Shown: in pieces, positions 41,864-50,661 of the stretch
How positions within the stretch are numbered: the stretch's first letter is position 1
Layout of the letters: every line of letters begins with the position of its first letter
Assembly: GCA_020846745.1 (NCBI GenBank)
Contig: JADLDI010000060.1
Coordinates: 124,001-188,000, forward strand
Direction: 5' to 3'
Length of the DNA: 64,000 nucleotides
Origin: Bryobacterales bacterium
GTDB lineage: Bacteria > Acidobacteriota > Terriglobia > Bryobacterales > Bryobacteraceae
The notes under the pieces: model-generated
Database searches by the model: none
What the model was told of the DNA's origin: nothing
Seen by the model: the letters and a program-made list of their open reading frames with translations, nothing else
Program-made: the position numbers and the translations under genes

Positions 41864-43125
41864 CATCCGCCATCCAGTTTCCAACGCTCGCCCAGGCCGA
41901 CCGGGCCTTTATCGACCGCTCTGTGCGCCGGTGCTCGTTTCCGCAATTTCTCCTGTGGCTCGCGCCGTGGGTGGCCATGTTCATCGTCGGTGCCTACGCC
42001 GCGTGGCTCTGCGTATACCAGGGGTTGTTCCATACAAACATGGACAACCGGTTCGCCTTCGGTTTGTGGATTTTCCTGGACCTCACCGTCATCGCCTTAG
42101 GCGCCGGTGCGTTCTTTACCGGCTTTCTCCTCTATGTACTGAAGAAAAAGGAACTCAAGGCAGTTATTAACAGCGCGGTGGTAATCGGGTTGGTATGTTA
42201 CAGCGGCGCCGTCGCCGTGCTTGCCGTCGACGTCGGCCAACCCCTCCGCGCATGGTTCACCTTCTGGCATCCCAATGTCCATTCGATGCTGACGGAAGTT
42301 ACCTTCTGCATCACCTGCTACCTGACGGTGCTGGCCATTGAGTATCTGCCGGTGTTATTGAAGAATCGCCGGCTGCGGCGCATCCCTTCTTATGCCGTAT
42401 TTGAGTTTGAGTTACACAAAGTGATGGTGGTGTTTGCGCTGCTCGGCGCCTGCTTGTCCTTCTTCCATCAGGGTTCCCTCGGTGGTTTGTACGGCGTGCT
42501 GCGCGGGCGTCCGTTTGCCTTCCGCGAAGGGCTGGCGATCTGGCCCTCGACATTCTTCCTGTTCGTCCTGTCGGCCGCCGCGGTCGGGCCTTCGTTCGTT
42601 GCCCTCACCACCTGGATAGCGGAGAAGATCACGCGGCGCCGGCTCGTTTTGCCCGCCGTGTACGACACCTTGGCGCGCATTTCGGGCAAGATGTTGCTGG
42701 TGTATGTGGCCCTCAAGGGCATCGACACACTCATCTGGATTAACTCCACCGCGCCTGCTCGCGGCTTTCCCGCGCACCGGTTCTATGAGACACCGCCGTT
42801 CGGTACCTGGATGCTGTTTGCGGAAATAGCCGTGTTTGGGCTGTTGCCGGCCATCCTGCTGGTTACTCCGCGGTGGCGGGCGCAGCGGCCGCTGCTGATC
42901 GGTGCGGCGATATTGGCTTGCGCCGGCGTGACGCTCAACCGATTCGTGCTCACCATCCAGACGTTAGCTCTGCCCACACTCCCCTTCGATAAGTTCCTGA
43001 GTTACACGCCCAGTTGGCAGGAAACCGCGACCTTCCTCGCCGTCGTGGCTTACGGCGTGCTGGTCTATTCCTTCTCCTATCGATATCTCAGACTATTCCC
43101 GCAAGAGCGGGACATCGCCCGTTAA
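41860..43125 (+). CDS. NrfD/PsrC-type quinone-interacting membrane subunit, QrcD-like
   Basis: 421 residues, starting at the ATG that overlaps the ferredoxin gene's stop; SD GGAGGAAAGG. About ten TM helices are visible (for example LWLAPWVAMFIVGAYAAWLC, VIALGAGAFFTGFLLYVL). NrfD proteins exchange electrons and protons with (mena)quinone in the membrane. It anchors the ferredoxin and molybdopterin-like subunits. Direction (quinone reduction or oxidation) cannot be told from sequence. Confidence 0.92.
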   Translation: MTSAIQFPTLAQADRAFIDRSVRRCSFPQFLLWLAPWVAMFIVGAYAAWLCVYQGLFHTNMDNRFAFGLWIFLDLTVIALGAGAFFTGFLLYVLKKKELKAVINSAVVIGLVCYSGAVAVLAVDVGQPLRAWFTFWHPNVHSMLTEVTFCITCYLTVLAIEYLPVLLKNRRLRRIPSYAVFEFELHKVMVVFALLGACLSFFHQGSLGGLYGVLRGRPFAFREGLAIWPSTFFLFVLSAAAVGPSFVALTTWIAEKITRRRLVLPAVYDTLARISGKMLLVYVALKGIDTLIWINSTAPARGFPAHRFYETPPFGTWMLFAEIAVFGLLPAILLVTPRWRAQRPLLIGAAILACAGVTLNRFVLTIQTLALPTLPFDKFLSYTPSWQETATFLAVVAYGVLVYSFSYRYLRLFPQERDIAR

Positions 43126-43143
43126 GGCGGAAAGGACACAAAT

Positions 43144-43992
43144 ATGCTTCCCTGGGTTTACGGCTTTCATTGGTCCGCCGGCCACCTGATTTTCTTAGGC
43201 GTCTTCTTCACGGCGGTGCTCGTTGTGGGTGGCACGCTCCTGCTCGCGATCTTCCGCGGCCGTCGCGATCTTGCTTCCGGCCGTGCCTCGCATATTGTGT
43301 GGCACGAAGAGTTTTCGGAACTGCCCGCGTCGTCCCGCCAATGCCGGCACGCCTTCACTCGTGAGATGCCGGGCCGGATTTGTCCGCTCGGCTTCGATTG
43401 CCGCGAGTGCGCCACCCATGCCAGGCTCATTGCCGCAAACGAGCTCCGCTGGGTCCCAGGGGACCTCCTGGACGAAGCTGGTCACGAAATGCCCGAACCC
43501 GCTGGCTTGAGCATCCCGGCAGACCGGTTCTATCATCGCGGCCACACCTGGGTGCAGCCACAGGACGATGGCACGGTGTTAGTAGGCTTAGATGACCTGG
43601 CCCGGCGCCTCGTCGGCCGGCCGACTTCGTTAAAGCTGCCCGCCCCCGGCACTCAGTTAGTCGCCAATCTGCCGGCATGGACCATTCGACGCAATAACTC
43701 CGAAGTACGCATCCCCGCGCCGATCGACGGTGAAGTGGTCGATACCGCGGCCGATCAACCCTGGACACTCAGGTTGAAACCGGCGCTGCCGCTGGACACG
43801 CGTCACCTGCTGCGCGGCAGAGAAGTCCGGGCCTGGTTCGCCAACGAACTGCAACGGCTGGAAATGGCGGCCAGCGGTACCGAGGGAGCAGTAGCCTTGG
43901 CCGATGGCGGCCTGTTGGTGGAAGACCTGACAGAGGCCTTACCGGCCGATAGTTGGGAACGGATCTGCGGCGAGATGTTCCTGGAAGCATGA
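43144..43992 (+). CDS. Membrane-anchored H-protein-like subunit with four-Cys motif, lipoyl Lys absent
   Basis: 282 residues. One TM helix at about 13-37, then Cys67/Cys80/Cys86/Cys89 (CRHAFTREMPGRIC, then CRECATH), which could hold an Fe-S cluster or zinc. Residues 129-265 are H-protein-like (FYHRGHTWVQPQDDGTVLVG and a final PxxGEVVD at 193-200). The position of the lipoylated lysine reads RRNNSEVRI (182-190), with no Lys. It is the last gene of the operon and a distant counterpart of the second gene. Confidence 0.75.
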   Translation: MLPWVYGFHWSAGHLIFLGVFFTAVLVVGGTLLLAIFRGRRDLASGRASHIVWHEEFSELPASSRQCRHAFTREMPGRICPLGFDCRECATHARLIAANELRWVPGDLLDEAGHEMPEPAGLSIPADRFYHRGHTWVQPQDDGTVLVGLDDLARRLVGRPTSLKLPAPGTQLVANLPAWTIRRNNSEVRIPAPIDGEVVDTAADQPWTLRLKPALPLDTRHLLRGREVRAWFANELQRLEMAASGTEGAVALADGGLLVEDLTEALPADSWERICGEMFLEA

Positions 43993-44315
43993 GGTTCGCG
44001 CTCCCGTTCACAACCATTTCAAATAAATTTCACGCGAATAACCCGTTCAATATCAACAAAACCGAAATCTGCACTCTTTCGTAAAGCCCCCCTCCCTATT
44101 GACACGCCGTGCTACCCTGATTGTGGAAGCCCGCCCACCCGCGGGCTTTTCGCTTTTTATAAGGTAACGCCAGGTTTTCCTTTTTTGTTTTAAGCCAAAC
44201 AAAAACGACAACCCAGCACCAACTCCCCGGTCGTCCTGCCAAGCCCGACCCGAACCCCGACTGTCAAGGAGGGGTCCACGCCGAAAGCGCCAGCCGCAGA
44301 AAGGAACCCTCCAAA
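43993..44315. other. AT-richer intergenic region with two hairpins
   Basis: A 323-bp gap. It holds the operon terminator at 44127-44157. A second structure follows: TTTTTGTTT (44182-44190) paired with AAACAAAAA (44197-44205) around a 6-nt loop, which may act as a bidirectional terminator. A TTGACA at 44099-44104 lacks a good -10 and overlaps the terminator, so I do not call it a promoter. Confidence 0.5.
44127..44157 (+). terminator. Terminator of the Qrc-like operon
   Basis: A perfect 8-bp stem AAGCCCGC (44127-44134) / GCGGGCTT (44141-44148), CCACCC loop, followed by TTCGCTTTTT. Confidence 0.85.
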
Positions 44316-44960
44316 ATGTCCGAGCAAATGTCCGAAAACCTCTCCTCCTCTAAGCAAGGCAACCAGAATGCCCGCCGTCATGGCTTGACGTCCAACATCG
44401 TCCTCCCCCATCAACTCAACGATTTCAACACTTTGCGAAACGAACTCCTCGCCCAATGCCGCCCTGAAGGCGTTCTCGAAACCACCGCCTTCGAACGCGT
44501 CCTCTCCGCCCGCTGGAACATGTTCCGCGCCCAGGAAGCCGAAGCCAACCTCCTCTTTGAATGCGAAGAAGACCAGGACCCCCTCACCAATCCCAAAACC
44601 CGCCCCCTCGCAGACCTCTTCTCCCGCTACTACACCCGCTTTGAAGGTTCCTACAACCGCGCCCTTAAACAACTCAAAGATTTCCAAACCAACCGCGCCG
44701 TCGAAACCCTCAAAGCGAACCCCGAAACCGACCAGAAAACGCTGCCGCCCCTCACGGAACTCCAGAAAATTCAACGTTTTGCGAAACGAACTCCCAAAAA
44801 GCCCGCCGGCATCACCGCCGACGAAATGCTGGCCGTCTTCGCCGAACCAGACCGTAACGAAATCCAGAAAATGGCCCGCAACATCGGCTGCGCCATCCCG
44901 GAATTCCTCATCCGTCTGGCCCGCCACGCCTGGCAAGCCGAACACCAGCACCGCCGCTAG
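44316..44960 (+). CDS. Hypothetical protein with GNxxARRHGL-type N-terminus, C-rich codons
   Basis: 214 residues, mostly helical and charged, no TM or signal. It opens with KQGNQNARRHGLTSN (residues 13-27), a motif I recall from multi-copy proteins of Acidobacteria, then a long helical region (FERVLSARWNMFRAQEAEAN). The coding strand is strikingly C-rich and G-poor relative to neighbours, with third positions dominated by C. The weak SD and bias suggest a separate origin. No function can be proposed. Confidence 0.7.
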   Translation: MSEQMSENLSSSKQGNQNARRHGLTSNIVLPHQLNDFNTLRNELLAQCRPEGVLETTAFERVLSARWNMFRAQEAEANLLFECEEDQDPLTNPKTRPLADLFSRYYTRFEGSYNRALKQLKDFQTNRAVETLKANPETDQKTLPPLTELQKIQRFAKRTPKKPAGITADEMLAVFAEPDRNEIQKMARNIGCAIPEFLIRLARHAWQAEHQHRR

Positions 44961-45105
44961 GTATAACCGCCCGCTCGCTCTCCGTCCTACCCGAGCCTGT
45001 GGTCTGCCTCCACCCATCCAAAAACTTTTTGAAAGGACTTTTCTACTCCCGCCATTTCCGGGTTGAGCAGCCGCTGGCTGCCACCCAAAGGAGGTCCTGA
45101 ACAAG

Positions 45106-47442
45106 ATGGAAACCAATACAACAATGTTGGGAATCGCGGGGGCAGTCGCTCTGGCCGCGGCGATGGTCGGCTATGCAGGTCCGCCGGCCCGCCAGCCCGA
45201 CAAGCCTGCCGCGCCCGACTCCGGTTCGCTCCTGATCGCCGGCAAAGAGGGGCAAGCCTGCCCTCTCAAGCACACCGATGTAAAAGCCGACATCTCCGGC
45301 TTTCTTGCCCGCGTCACCGTTACCCAGCAATTCGTCAATCCGCTCAACGAACCCATCGAAGCCGTTTATGTGTTCCCGCTGCCCAATCGCGCGGCCGTAG
45401 ACGACATGACCATGAAAGTCGGCGACCGTACGATCAAAGGGCTGATCAAGAAACGTGAGGAAGCCCAGCAGATCTATGACGAAGCGCGCCGCCATGGCCA
45501 GGTTGCCTCGCTCCTCAGCCAGGAACGGCCCAACGTCTTCACACAAGCCGTCGCCAATATCGCGCCGGGCGCCAAAGTCGACATCGTCATCAGTTATGTC
45601 GAAATGCTGAAGTACGAGGCCGGAACGTATGAGTTTGTGTTCCCGATGGTAGTGGGTCCACGGTATAACCCGCAGGGCTTCGGCAATCCGGTGGTAACGC
45701 CGATGCCTGCCACAAACGCCCGGGCTGGTCACGATATCTCCGTCGCCGTCAACGTCGACGCCGGTCTGCCCATCGTCAACATCGCCGCGCCGGCACACGA
45801 AGTCGACACCACCCGGCCCGACTCCAAGCGAGCCACCGTCCACTTGCGCAACCGGAACGAAATCCCGAACCGCGACTTCATCCTGCGTTACAAGGTCGGC
45901 GGACGCGGCATTCAGGACTCCGTCCTTGCACATCACGACAACCGCGGCGGGTTCTTCACGCTCATCCTCCAACCGCCAGACCGCGCCGCCGCCGAAGAGG
46001 TCACCCCCAAGGAACTCGTGTTCGTCGTCGACACCTCCGGCTCCATGCAAGGTTTCCCCATGGACAAATCGAAAGAGGTAATCAAGATGGCGCTCGATGG
46101 CTTGCACCCGCGCGACACCTTCAACCTCATCACCTTCTCCGGCGACACACACATTCTGTTCCCCCAGCCTGTTCCCGCAACGCCCCAAAACGTTCTCAAG
46201 GCTCAGCAGATGTTGCTCAGCCGGCAAGGCGCCGGCGGAACTGAAATGATGAAGGCAATCAAGGCCGCGCTCGAACCCACGCGCAGCCAGGACCACATCC
46301 GCATCGTCTGCTTCATGACCGATGGTTATGTCGGTAACGACCGCGAGATCGTCGACGAAATCAAACACTACCCCAACGCCCGCGTCTTCTCGTTCGGCAT
46401 CGGCAGTTCCGTCAACCGCTTTCTGCTCGACAAGATGGCCGACGCCGGCCGCGGCGAGGTCGAATATGTGGGCCTCGACGACGACGGTTCCGCCGCCGCC
46501 AGGCGCTTCTGGGAACGTGTCCGAAACCCGCTCCTGACCGACATCAGCGTGGATTGGAACGGCCTGCCGGTCAATGAAGTATTCCCGAACCGCGTGCGCG
46601 ACCTCTTCGATGCCAAGCCCGTCGTCCTCGCCGGCGTCTATGCAAAGGCGGCCAAGGGGACAATCCGGCTCAAGGGTAAGATGCGCGGCCGCGACGTGGT
46701 TCGCGAGATTCCGGTCAACTTCCCCGCCGACGAGGCTAAGCACGACGCGTTGGCCACACTATGGGCGCGCGCCAAAGTAGAGCACCTCGTTTCCGCCAAC
46801 GTCTCGGAAGCCGATCGCACCGAGATCACTCGCCTCGGCCTCAAGTACCGCCTGATGACGCAGTTCACCTCCTTCGTCGCTGTTGAAGAAAAGGTCGTCA
46901 ACGAAGGGGGCGTCATGAAGCGTGTTGATGTCCCGCTTGAGCTGCCCCACGGTGTCTCGCACGAAGGCATCTATGGCAAGCAGGCTGAGATGGCCATGTC
47001 AGCGCCGCAATTCGACGCCGGACCCTTGTTCCTGCGCAAGGCCGCACCGTGGGGACGTGCCGATACGTTGCGTTCGGTCCCGGTTCCCCCATCGACGGTC
47101 GGCCGCCAGCCTTCAGGCATCGCATTCCGGACCGCGGAGCCGGCTCAGGCCGCCGCTAACCTCGATCCACAATTGGCCGCCATCGTTCAGCAGTTGCATA
47201 GCGGCGTGCCGCCCCTTTCGATCGCCGGCTACCCGTTTGTGAACGGCGGCAAGGCCAACGTCAAGATCTACCTCGACGCGGCAAAACCGGCGGCTCTGGC
47301 TCTACTGAAGCAGTTGGGGCTTGAGGTGGTGGCGGCTAAGCCGGGCAATCTCGTAATCGGCAAGATCGCGGTAGAGAAGCTGGAGGCGTTGGCCAACACT
47401 GTTGGAGTAACCTTCGTGTCGCCCGACTTGGGCAAACCGTAA
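45106..47442 (+). CDS. VIT and vWA domain protein
   Basis: 778 residues. An N-terminal hydrophobic leader is followed by the VIT domain (about 50-165, HTDVKADISGFLARVTVTQ, VYVFPLPNRAAVDDMT) and a vWA domain from about 303 to 480 with MIDAS FVVDTSGSMQG (Asp309, Ser311, Ser313). A beta-rich region follows. The C-terminal ~65 residues (KANVKIYLDAAKPAALALLK and GNLVIGKIAVEKLEALANTV) look like an I9/propeptide-type module. Metal-dependent protein binding in the periplasm or at the surface is likely. SD AAAGGAGG lies upstream. No sortase signal is seen. Confidence 0.9.
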   Translation: METNTTMLGIAGAVALAAAMVGYAGPPARQPDKPAAPDSGSLLIAGKEGQACPLKHTDVKADISGFLARVTVTQQFVNPLNEPIEAVYVFPLPNRAAVDDMTMKVGDRTIKGLIKKREEAQQIYDEARRHGQVASLLSQERPNVFTQAVANIAPGAKVDIVISYVEMLKYEAGTYEFVFPMVVGPRYNPQGFGNPVVTPMPATNARAGHDISVAVNVDAGLPIVNIAAPAHEVDTTRPDSKRATVHLRNRNEIPNRDFILRYKVGGRGIQDSVLAHHDNRGGFFTLILQPPDRAAAEEVTPKELVFVVDTSGSMQGFPMDKSKEVIKMALDGLHPRDTFNLITFSGDTHILFPQPVPATPQNVLKAQQMLLSRQGAGGTEMMKAIKAALEPTRSQDHIRIVCFMTDGYVGNDREIVDEIKHYPNARVFSFGIGSSVNRFLLDKMADAGRGEVEYVGLDDDGSAAARRFWERVRNPLLTDISVDWNGLPVNEVFPNRVRDLFDAKPVVLAGVYAKAAKGTIRLKGKMRGRDVVREIPVNFPADEAKHDALATLWARAKVEHLVSANVSEADRTEITRLGLKYRLMTQFTSFVAVEEKVVNEGGVMKRVDVPLELPHGVSHEGIYGKQAEMAMSAPQFDAGPLFLRKAAPWGRADTLRSVPVPPSTVGRQPSGIAFRTAEPAQAAANLDPQLAAIVQQLHSGVPPLSIAGYPFVNGGKANVKIYLDAAKPAALALLKQLGLEVVAAKPGNLVIGKIAVEKLEALANTVGVTFVSPDLGKP

Positions 47443-47472
47443 GGCGCCAACGGCTGCCGGCTCGTGACAAAG

Positions 47473-47507
47473 ACAGGCTGGGGAGCAATCTCCGGCCTGT
47501 TTTATTT
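47473..47507 (+). terminator. Terminator after the VIT-vWA gene
   Basis: A 12-bp stem (two wobbles) from 47473-47484 and 47489-47500 closed by a GCAA tetraloop, followed by TTTATTT. It extends into the last bases of the convergent YkgJ gene. Confidence 0.85.
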
Positions 47508-48017
47508 CTTGAACCCGACCTCGGGTTTAAAGGCTTCAAGAGCGTTATAGACGATCGGGCAGTAGCAGGCCCGGTCGATCATTTCCCACATGCGCGATTC
47601 CAGGCTCCCCGCGCCGTTGATCAGATGAGGAAAGTCCTGGCACGTCGACGGCCGCGCTTCGTAGACCGAGCAGAGATTGCCGTCGAGAAAGATGCACCCG
47701 TGCTCCTCGGTCCGCTTTAGGATGATGCCCTCTTCCTCGCTTTCCGCGCAGTAGTCGCGAAGGAAACGGTCGGGGTGCAGCCGGAAGAACTTGGCGAGGC
47801 GCTCAACGTCCCGCGGCAGCAGTCGAGTGGTGGCCACTTTGCAACAATTCGCACACTCGCGGCAATCGATCGCGTCGTAAATATCTTCACTGATCCGGCG
47901 CAGCCGCTTCTCCACAAAGTGGTGCCGCTTCATGTGTTTCCGCAGTGCTTCGTTCTCTGCGCGATTCTTTTCACCAAGCCGGGCGATTTGTACCAGATCC
48001 GTCAGCACTGATTCCAT
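47502..48017 (-). CDS. YkgJ-family cysteine cluster protein
   Basis: 171 residues. The Cys set is CRECANCC (Cys52, 55, 58, 59), then Cys90, Cys108, Cys116 and Cys126 (RPSTCQDFP), matching the YkgJ/UPF0153 zinc- or iron-chelating family. A charged helical N-terminus precedes it. Biochemical role unknown; some relatives have been linked to metal-dependent modification. Divergent from the aminotransferase, with 44 bp between starts. Confidence 0.9.
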   Translation of the reverse strand: MESVLTDLVQIARLGEKNRAENEALRKHMKRHHFVEKRLRRISEDIYDAIDCRECANCCKVATTRLLPRDVERLAKFFRLHPDRFLRDYCAESEEEGIILKRTEEHGCIFLDGNLCSVYEARPSTCQDFPHLINGAGSLESRMWEMIDRACYCPIVYNALEAFKPEVGFKK

Positions 48018-48061
48018 TATCCTGTGACGGCGCGGGGTATGGCCCGGTTTACAATAGCGCC

Positions 48062-49303
48062 ATGACGCAGTCGCGACGCGATTTGTTCCGCCATGCTGGG
48101 GCGTGGCTGGCTACGGTTCAAGCACTCACTTCCGCGCCCACTCACCCGGGCCCTGCCAACGAAGATTACTGGCGCATGGTGAAGCGGCAATTCCCGCTAA
48201 ACGACAACCTGATTTACCTGAATGCGGCCAACGTCTGTCCCGCCTCGCGCGGCGTCCTCGACCGCCACCTCGAATTCCTCCGCGACTTCCAGGCCAACCC
48301 CTCCTTCCAGAACCGCCTCAAGTACGAGCCCATGGCCGAGCGCGCGCGCGCCAAAGCCGCCGCTCTGTTGAACGTCGACAAGGAAGAGATCGCCCTCACC
48401 CGGAACACGAGCGAAAGCACGAACACGATTGTGAATGGCCTCGATTTAAAGGCCGGCGACGAGATCGTCATCACCTCGCACAACCATCCGTCCAACAACG
48501 ATTCCTGGAAAGTCCGCGCCCGGCGGCACGGGTTAATCGTGAAAGAGGCCGCCGTACCCATTCCGGCGCAAAGCCGGCAGCAGCTAATCGACAGCATCGC
48601 GCAACTGGTGACGCCCAAGACACGCGTCATCACCATCACCCATTGCACCAACACGACCGGCAACCTGTATCCCGCCAAAGAGATTGCCGCCATCGCGCGC
48701 CAGCAGGGCATCTGGTTCCATCTCGACGGCGCCCAAACGCTGGGCGCCTTGAATGTCAACTTGCGGGACATCGATTGCGACTCCTACGCGGGCAGCGCAC
48801 ACAAGTGGCTCATGGGGCCGCTTGAAGCCGGTCTCCTGTACGTGCGCGCCGCGCGTGTGCCCCAGGTGTGGCCCCACGTCGTAACCGCAGGATGGTCGGA
48901 CAAAGTGGCCGGCGCACGCAAGTTCGAAGTGTTCGGCCAGCGCGACAATCCACGCATCGTGGCCATGGAAGCGGCGCTCGACTTCCTGCAGTTGATCGGC
49001 ATGGAGCATGTGGACGCGCGGTTGCGTGCCCTGGTCGCGCATACCAAAGAGCAGCTACGGGATATGCCTGGCGTGCAACTCAAAACCAGCCTCGATCCGG
49101 CCCTGTCGGGCGGCGTGGTGAAGTTGACCCTGAAGAACAAGCCGTTAAAGCCGGCTTACGACGCACTCTACGAACGCCACCGCATCTCGATCGCGCTCAC
49201 GCCCGCCGGCGATGCCGCCGGTCTCCGCATCTCGCCGCACATCTACAACACCATCGACGAGATGGACCGTACCGTCGCCGCCATAAAGGAGATCGCGTCC
49301 TGA
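48062..49303 (+). CDS. Tat-exported class V aminotransferase (isopenicillin-N-epimerase-like)
   Basis: 413 residues, starting at MTQSRRDLFRHAG, a short Tat leader; a longer upstream reading lies inside YkgJ. PLP motifs are HLDGAQ (220-225, Asp222, Gln225) and the Schiff-base Lys248 in GSAHKWLMGP. The TRNTSESTN block (113-121) binds the PLP phosphate. The family includes NifS-like desulfurases and CefD-type epimerases; no cysteine for desulfuration is obvious, so an epimerase or lyase is favoured. Its stop overlaps the exporter's start (TGATG). Confidence 0.88.
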   Translation: MTQSRRDLFRHAGAWLATVQALTSAPTHPGPANEDYWRMVKRQFPLNDNLIYLNAANVCPASRGVLDRHLEFLRDFQANPSFQNRLKYEPMAERARAKAAALLNVDKEEIALTRNTSESTNTIVNGLDLKAGDEIVITSHNHPSNNDSWKVRARRHGLIVKEAAVPIPAQSRQQLIDSIAQLVTPKTRVITITHCTNTTGNLYPAKEIAAIARQQGIWFHLDGAQTLGALNVNLRDIDCDSYAGSAHKWLMGPLEAGLLYVRAARVPQVWPHVVTAGWSDKVAGARKFEVFGQRDNPRIVAMEAALDFLQLIGMEHVDARLRALVAHTKEQLRDMPGVQLKTSLDPALSGGVVKLTLKNKPLKPAYDALYERHRISIALTPAGDAAGLRISPHIYNTIDEMDRTVAAIKEIAS

Positions 49304-50061
49304 TGCAGGCGGGTTCGGGGTTGGAGCACTATCTGGCGCGATCGTCCGGCGACCCGGCGTTTATACTCTCGGCGCTGGCCGTCGCCTTCTTCCTGGGCGC
49401 CGCGCATGCGCTCACGCCGGGCCACGGCAAGACCATCGTTGCCGCATACCTGGTCGGTAGCCGCGGGCGGTTGATCGACGCCTTCTACCTCGGCGGCGTG
49501 GTGACGCTGACCCATACCTTCAGCGTCTTCGTCCTGGGCTTCATTACGCTCTACGCATCGCGGCAGTTTGCGCCCGACAAGATCTTCCCCTGGCTATCCC
49601 TGGCCAGTGGATTATTGGTCACCGGGATCGGCGGGTGGCTGGTGTTCCGCCGCTGGGGTGGCGGACACGAACACTCGCACGACGGGCATCCTCACCATCA
49701 CCATCACGGTCACGGTCACGATCATAATCATCACCACCATAACCACGCGCATGGCACAAGCGGTCTGCTGTCGCTGGGCATCTCCGGAGGCCTCGTGCCT
49801 TGTCCGGAAGCATTGGTAGTGCTCATGCTCTCCGTATCGATGGGCCGCATTGCCATGGGCCTCGGCTTGCTCACCGCCTTCAGCCTCGGCTTGGCGGCCG
49901 TGCTGATTGTGATCGGCTGCGCCATGGTCTTGGCCGGACCGGTCGTCAAAAAGGTCGGCGGCGATTCGGTATGGGTGAAGCGCCTGCCGATCGTCAGTGC
50001 GTGCGTAGTAACCGTATTGGGTTTGGCCATGGTCGTCCAGGCGGCGAGAACGCTCGGCTAA
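49303..50061 (+). CDS. RcnA-like nickel/cobalt exporter with His-rich loop
   Basis: 252 residues with about six TM helices. The HALTPGHGKT motif (residues 35-44) is characteristic of RcnA/HoxN-like Ni/Co efflux proteins. Residues 122-150 form a loop with 18 histidines, coded by a CAT/CAC-rich run near 49680-49750. VTLTHTFSV (67-75) adds a metal-contacting His. Expected to export Ni2+ or Co2+ across the inner membrane. It is translationally coupled to the aminotransferase. Together with cbiMQO it makes both uptake and efflux present in the window. Confidence 0.9.
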   Translation: MQAGSGLEHYLARSSGDPAFILSALAVAFFLGAAHALTPGHGKTIVAAYLVGSRGRLIDAFYLGGVVTLTHTFSVFVLGFITLYASRQFAPDKIFPWLSLASGLLVTGIGGWLVFRRWGGGHEHSHDGHPHHHHHGHGHDHNHHHHNHAHGTSGLLSLGISGGLVPCPEALVVLMLSVSMGRIAMGLGLLTAFSLGLAAVLIVIGCAMVLAGPVVKKVGGDSVWVKRLPIVSACVVTVLGLAMVVQAARTLG

Positions 50062-50076
50062 AAAGAGGAGATTGCT

Positions 50077-50661
50077 GTGGCCGATCGTGTAACACTTTCC
50101 TGCTGGGTTCGGGGCTACACAGCCCAGAACATGCTGGCGAACTTCGAAAAGATGCTGTGGCGGTTCCCGTTCTCGCGCTTGCGTCCCTCGGCGCGGCTGA
50201 CGATCTATGCCGTCGATTACAGCGAGTCGCCGGTCGATGAGCGCGTATTTGAGGGCGAGGTCACGGCGGCCGATATCGTCGACTCCTGCCGCGAGTTCCA
50301 AAACTCCGACTGCGCCTACGAACTGGAAGCCTATTGGGAACTCTGGCGATATCAAGACGAGGAATGGACCCTGGCGCCGGCGACGGTCTTGCTCACCTGC
50401 TTTGCGCCTTTGTTTCCCAGCGAAATGGGAGAACAACTCCGGGTCGACTTCGGCGCGGAAGACCAATTCCTGCCGCCCGAAGAGGATGCCCCGGCCCTGC
50501 GCGCCGTGAAATCGAACCTGCAAAGCCTGCTGCGGTTCGCGGAAGAGGTTGGGGAAGCCGTGCCGCTCGAAAAGCGATTGCTGTGGTCGGAAGACGGCGA
50601 TAACCTGGCCGAGCGCCTTCAGACGGCGCTGGCCGCCGACTCCGATTCCCGCAGCAATTGA
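50077..50661 (+). CDS. Hypothetical protein, no recognised family
   Basis: 194 residues, acidic, no TM or signal. A GTG start follows AGAGGAGA. It has an alpha/beta-looking N-terminal half (VTLSCWVRGYTAQNMLANFE, RLTIYAVDYSESPV) and a helical C-terminal half. It follows the metal exporter by 15 bp and may share its transcript. Its 3' end overlaps the convergent response regulator by 43 bp. No function can be proposed. Confidence 0.7.
   Translation: MADRVTLSCWVRGYTAQNMLANFEKMLWRFPFSRLRPSARLTIYAVDYSESPVDERVFEGEVTAADIVDSCREFQNSDCAYELEAYWELWRYQDEEWTLAPATVLLTCFAPLFPSEMGEQLRVDFGAEDQFLPPEEDAPALRAVKSNLQSLLRFAEEVGEAVPLEKRLLWSEDGDNLAERLQTALAADSDSRSN

Noticed and set aside
44099-44104. Perfect TTGACA as a promoter for the 44316 gene
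   Set aside because: No acceptable -10 lies 16-18 bp downstream, and the position overlaps the operon terminator.
44190-45116. 308-codon open frame on the minus strand
   Set aside because: It is antisense to the C-rich 44316 gene and its Phe/Gly/Val-rich product reflects the base skew, not a protein family.
45043-46743. 566-codon open frame on the minus strand
   Set aside because: It is antisense to the VIT-vWA gene, whose MIDAS motif, SD and family blocks are clear; the minus frame has no recognisable motif.
49680-49750. CAT/CAC repeat run as a microsatellite or CRISPR-like array
   Set aside because: It is in frame and encodes the His-rich metal loop of the exporter; there are no regular spacers.
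49612-50523. 303-codon minus-strand frame with Met/Val repeats
   Set aside because: It is antisense to the His-codon run of the RcnA-like exporter and to the next gene.
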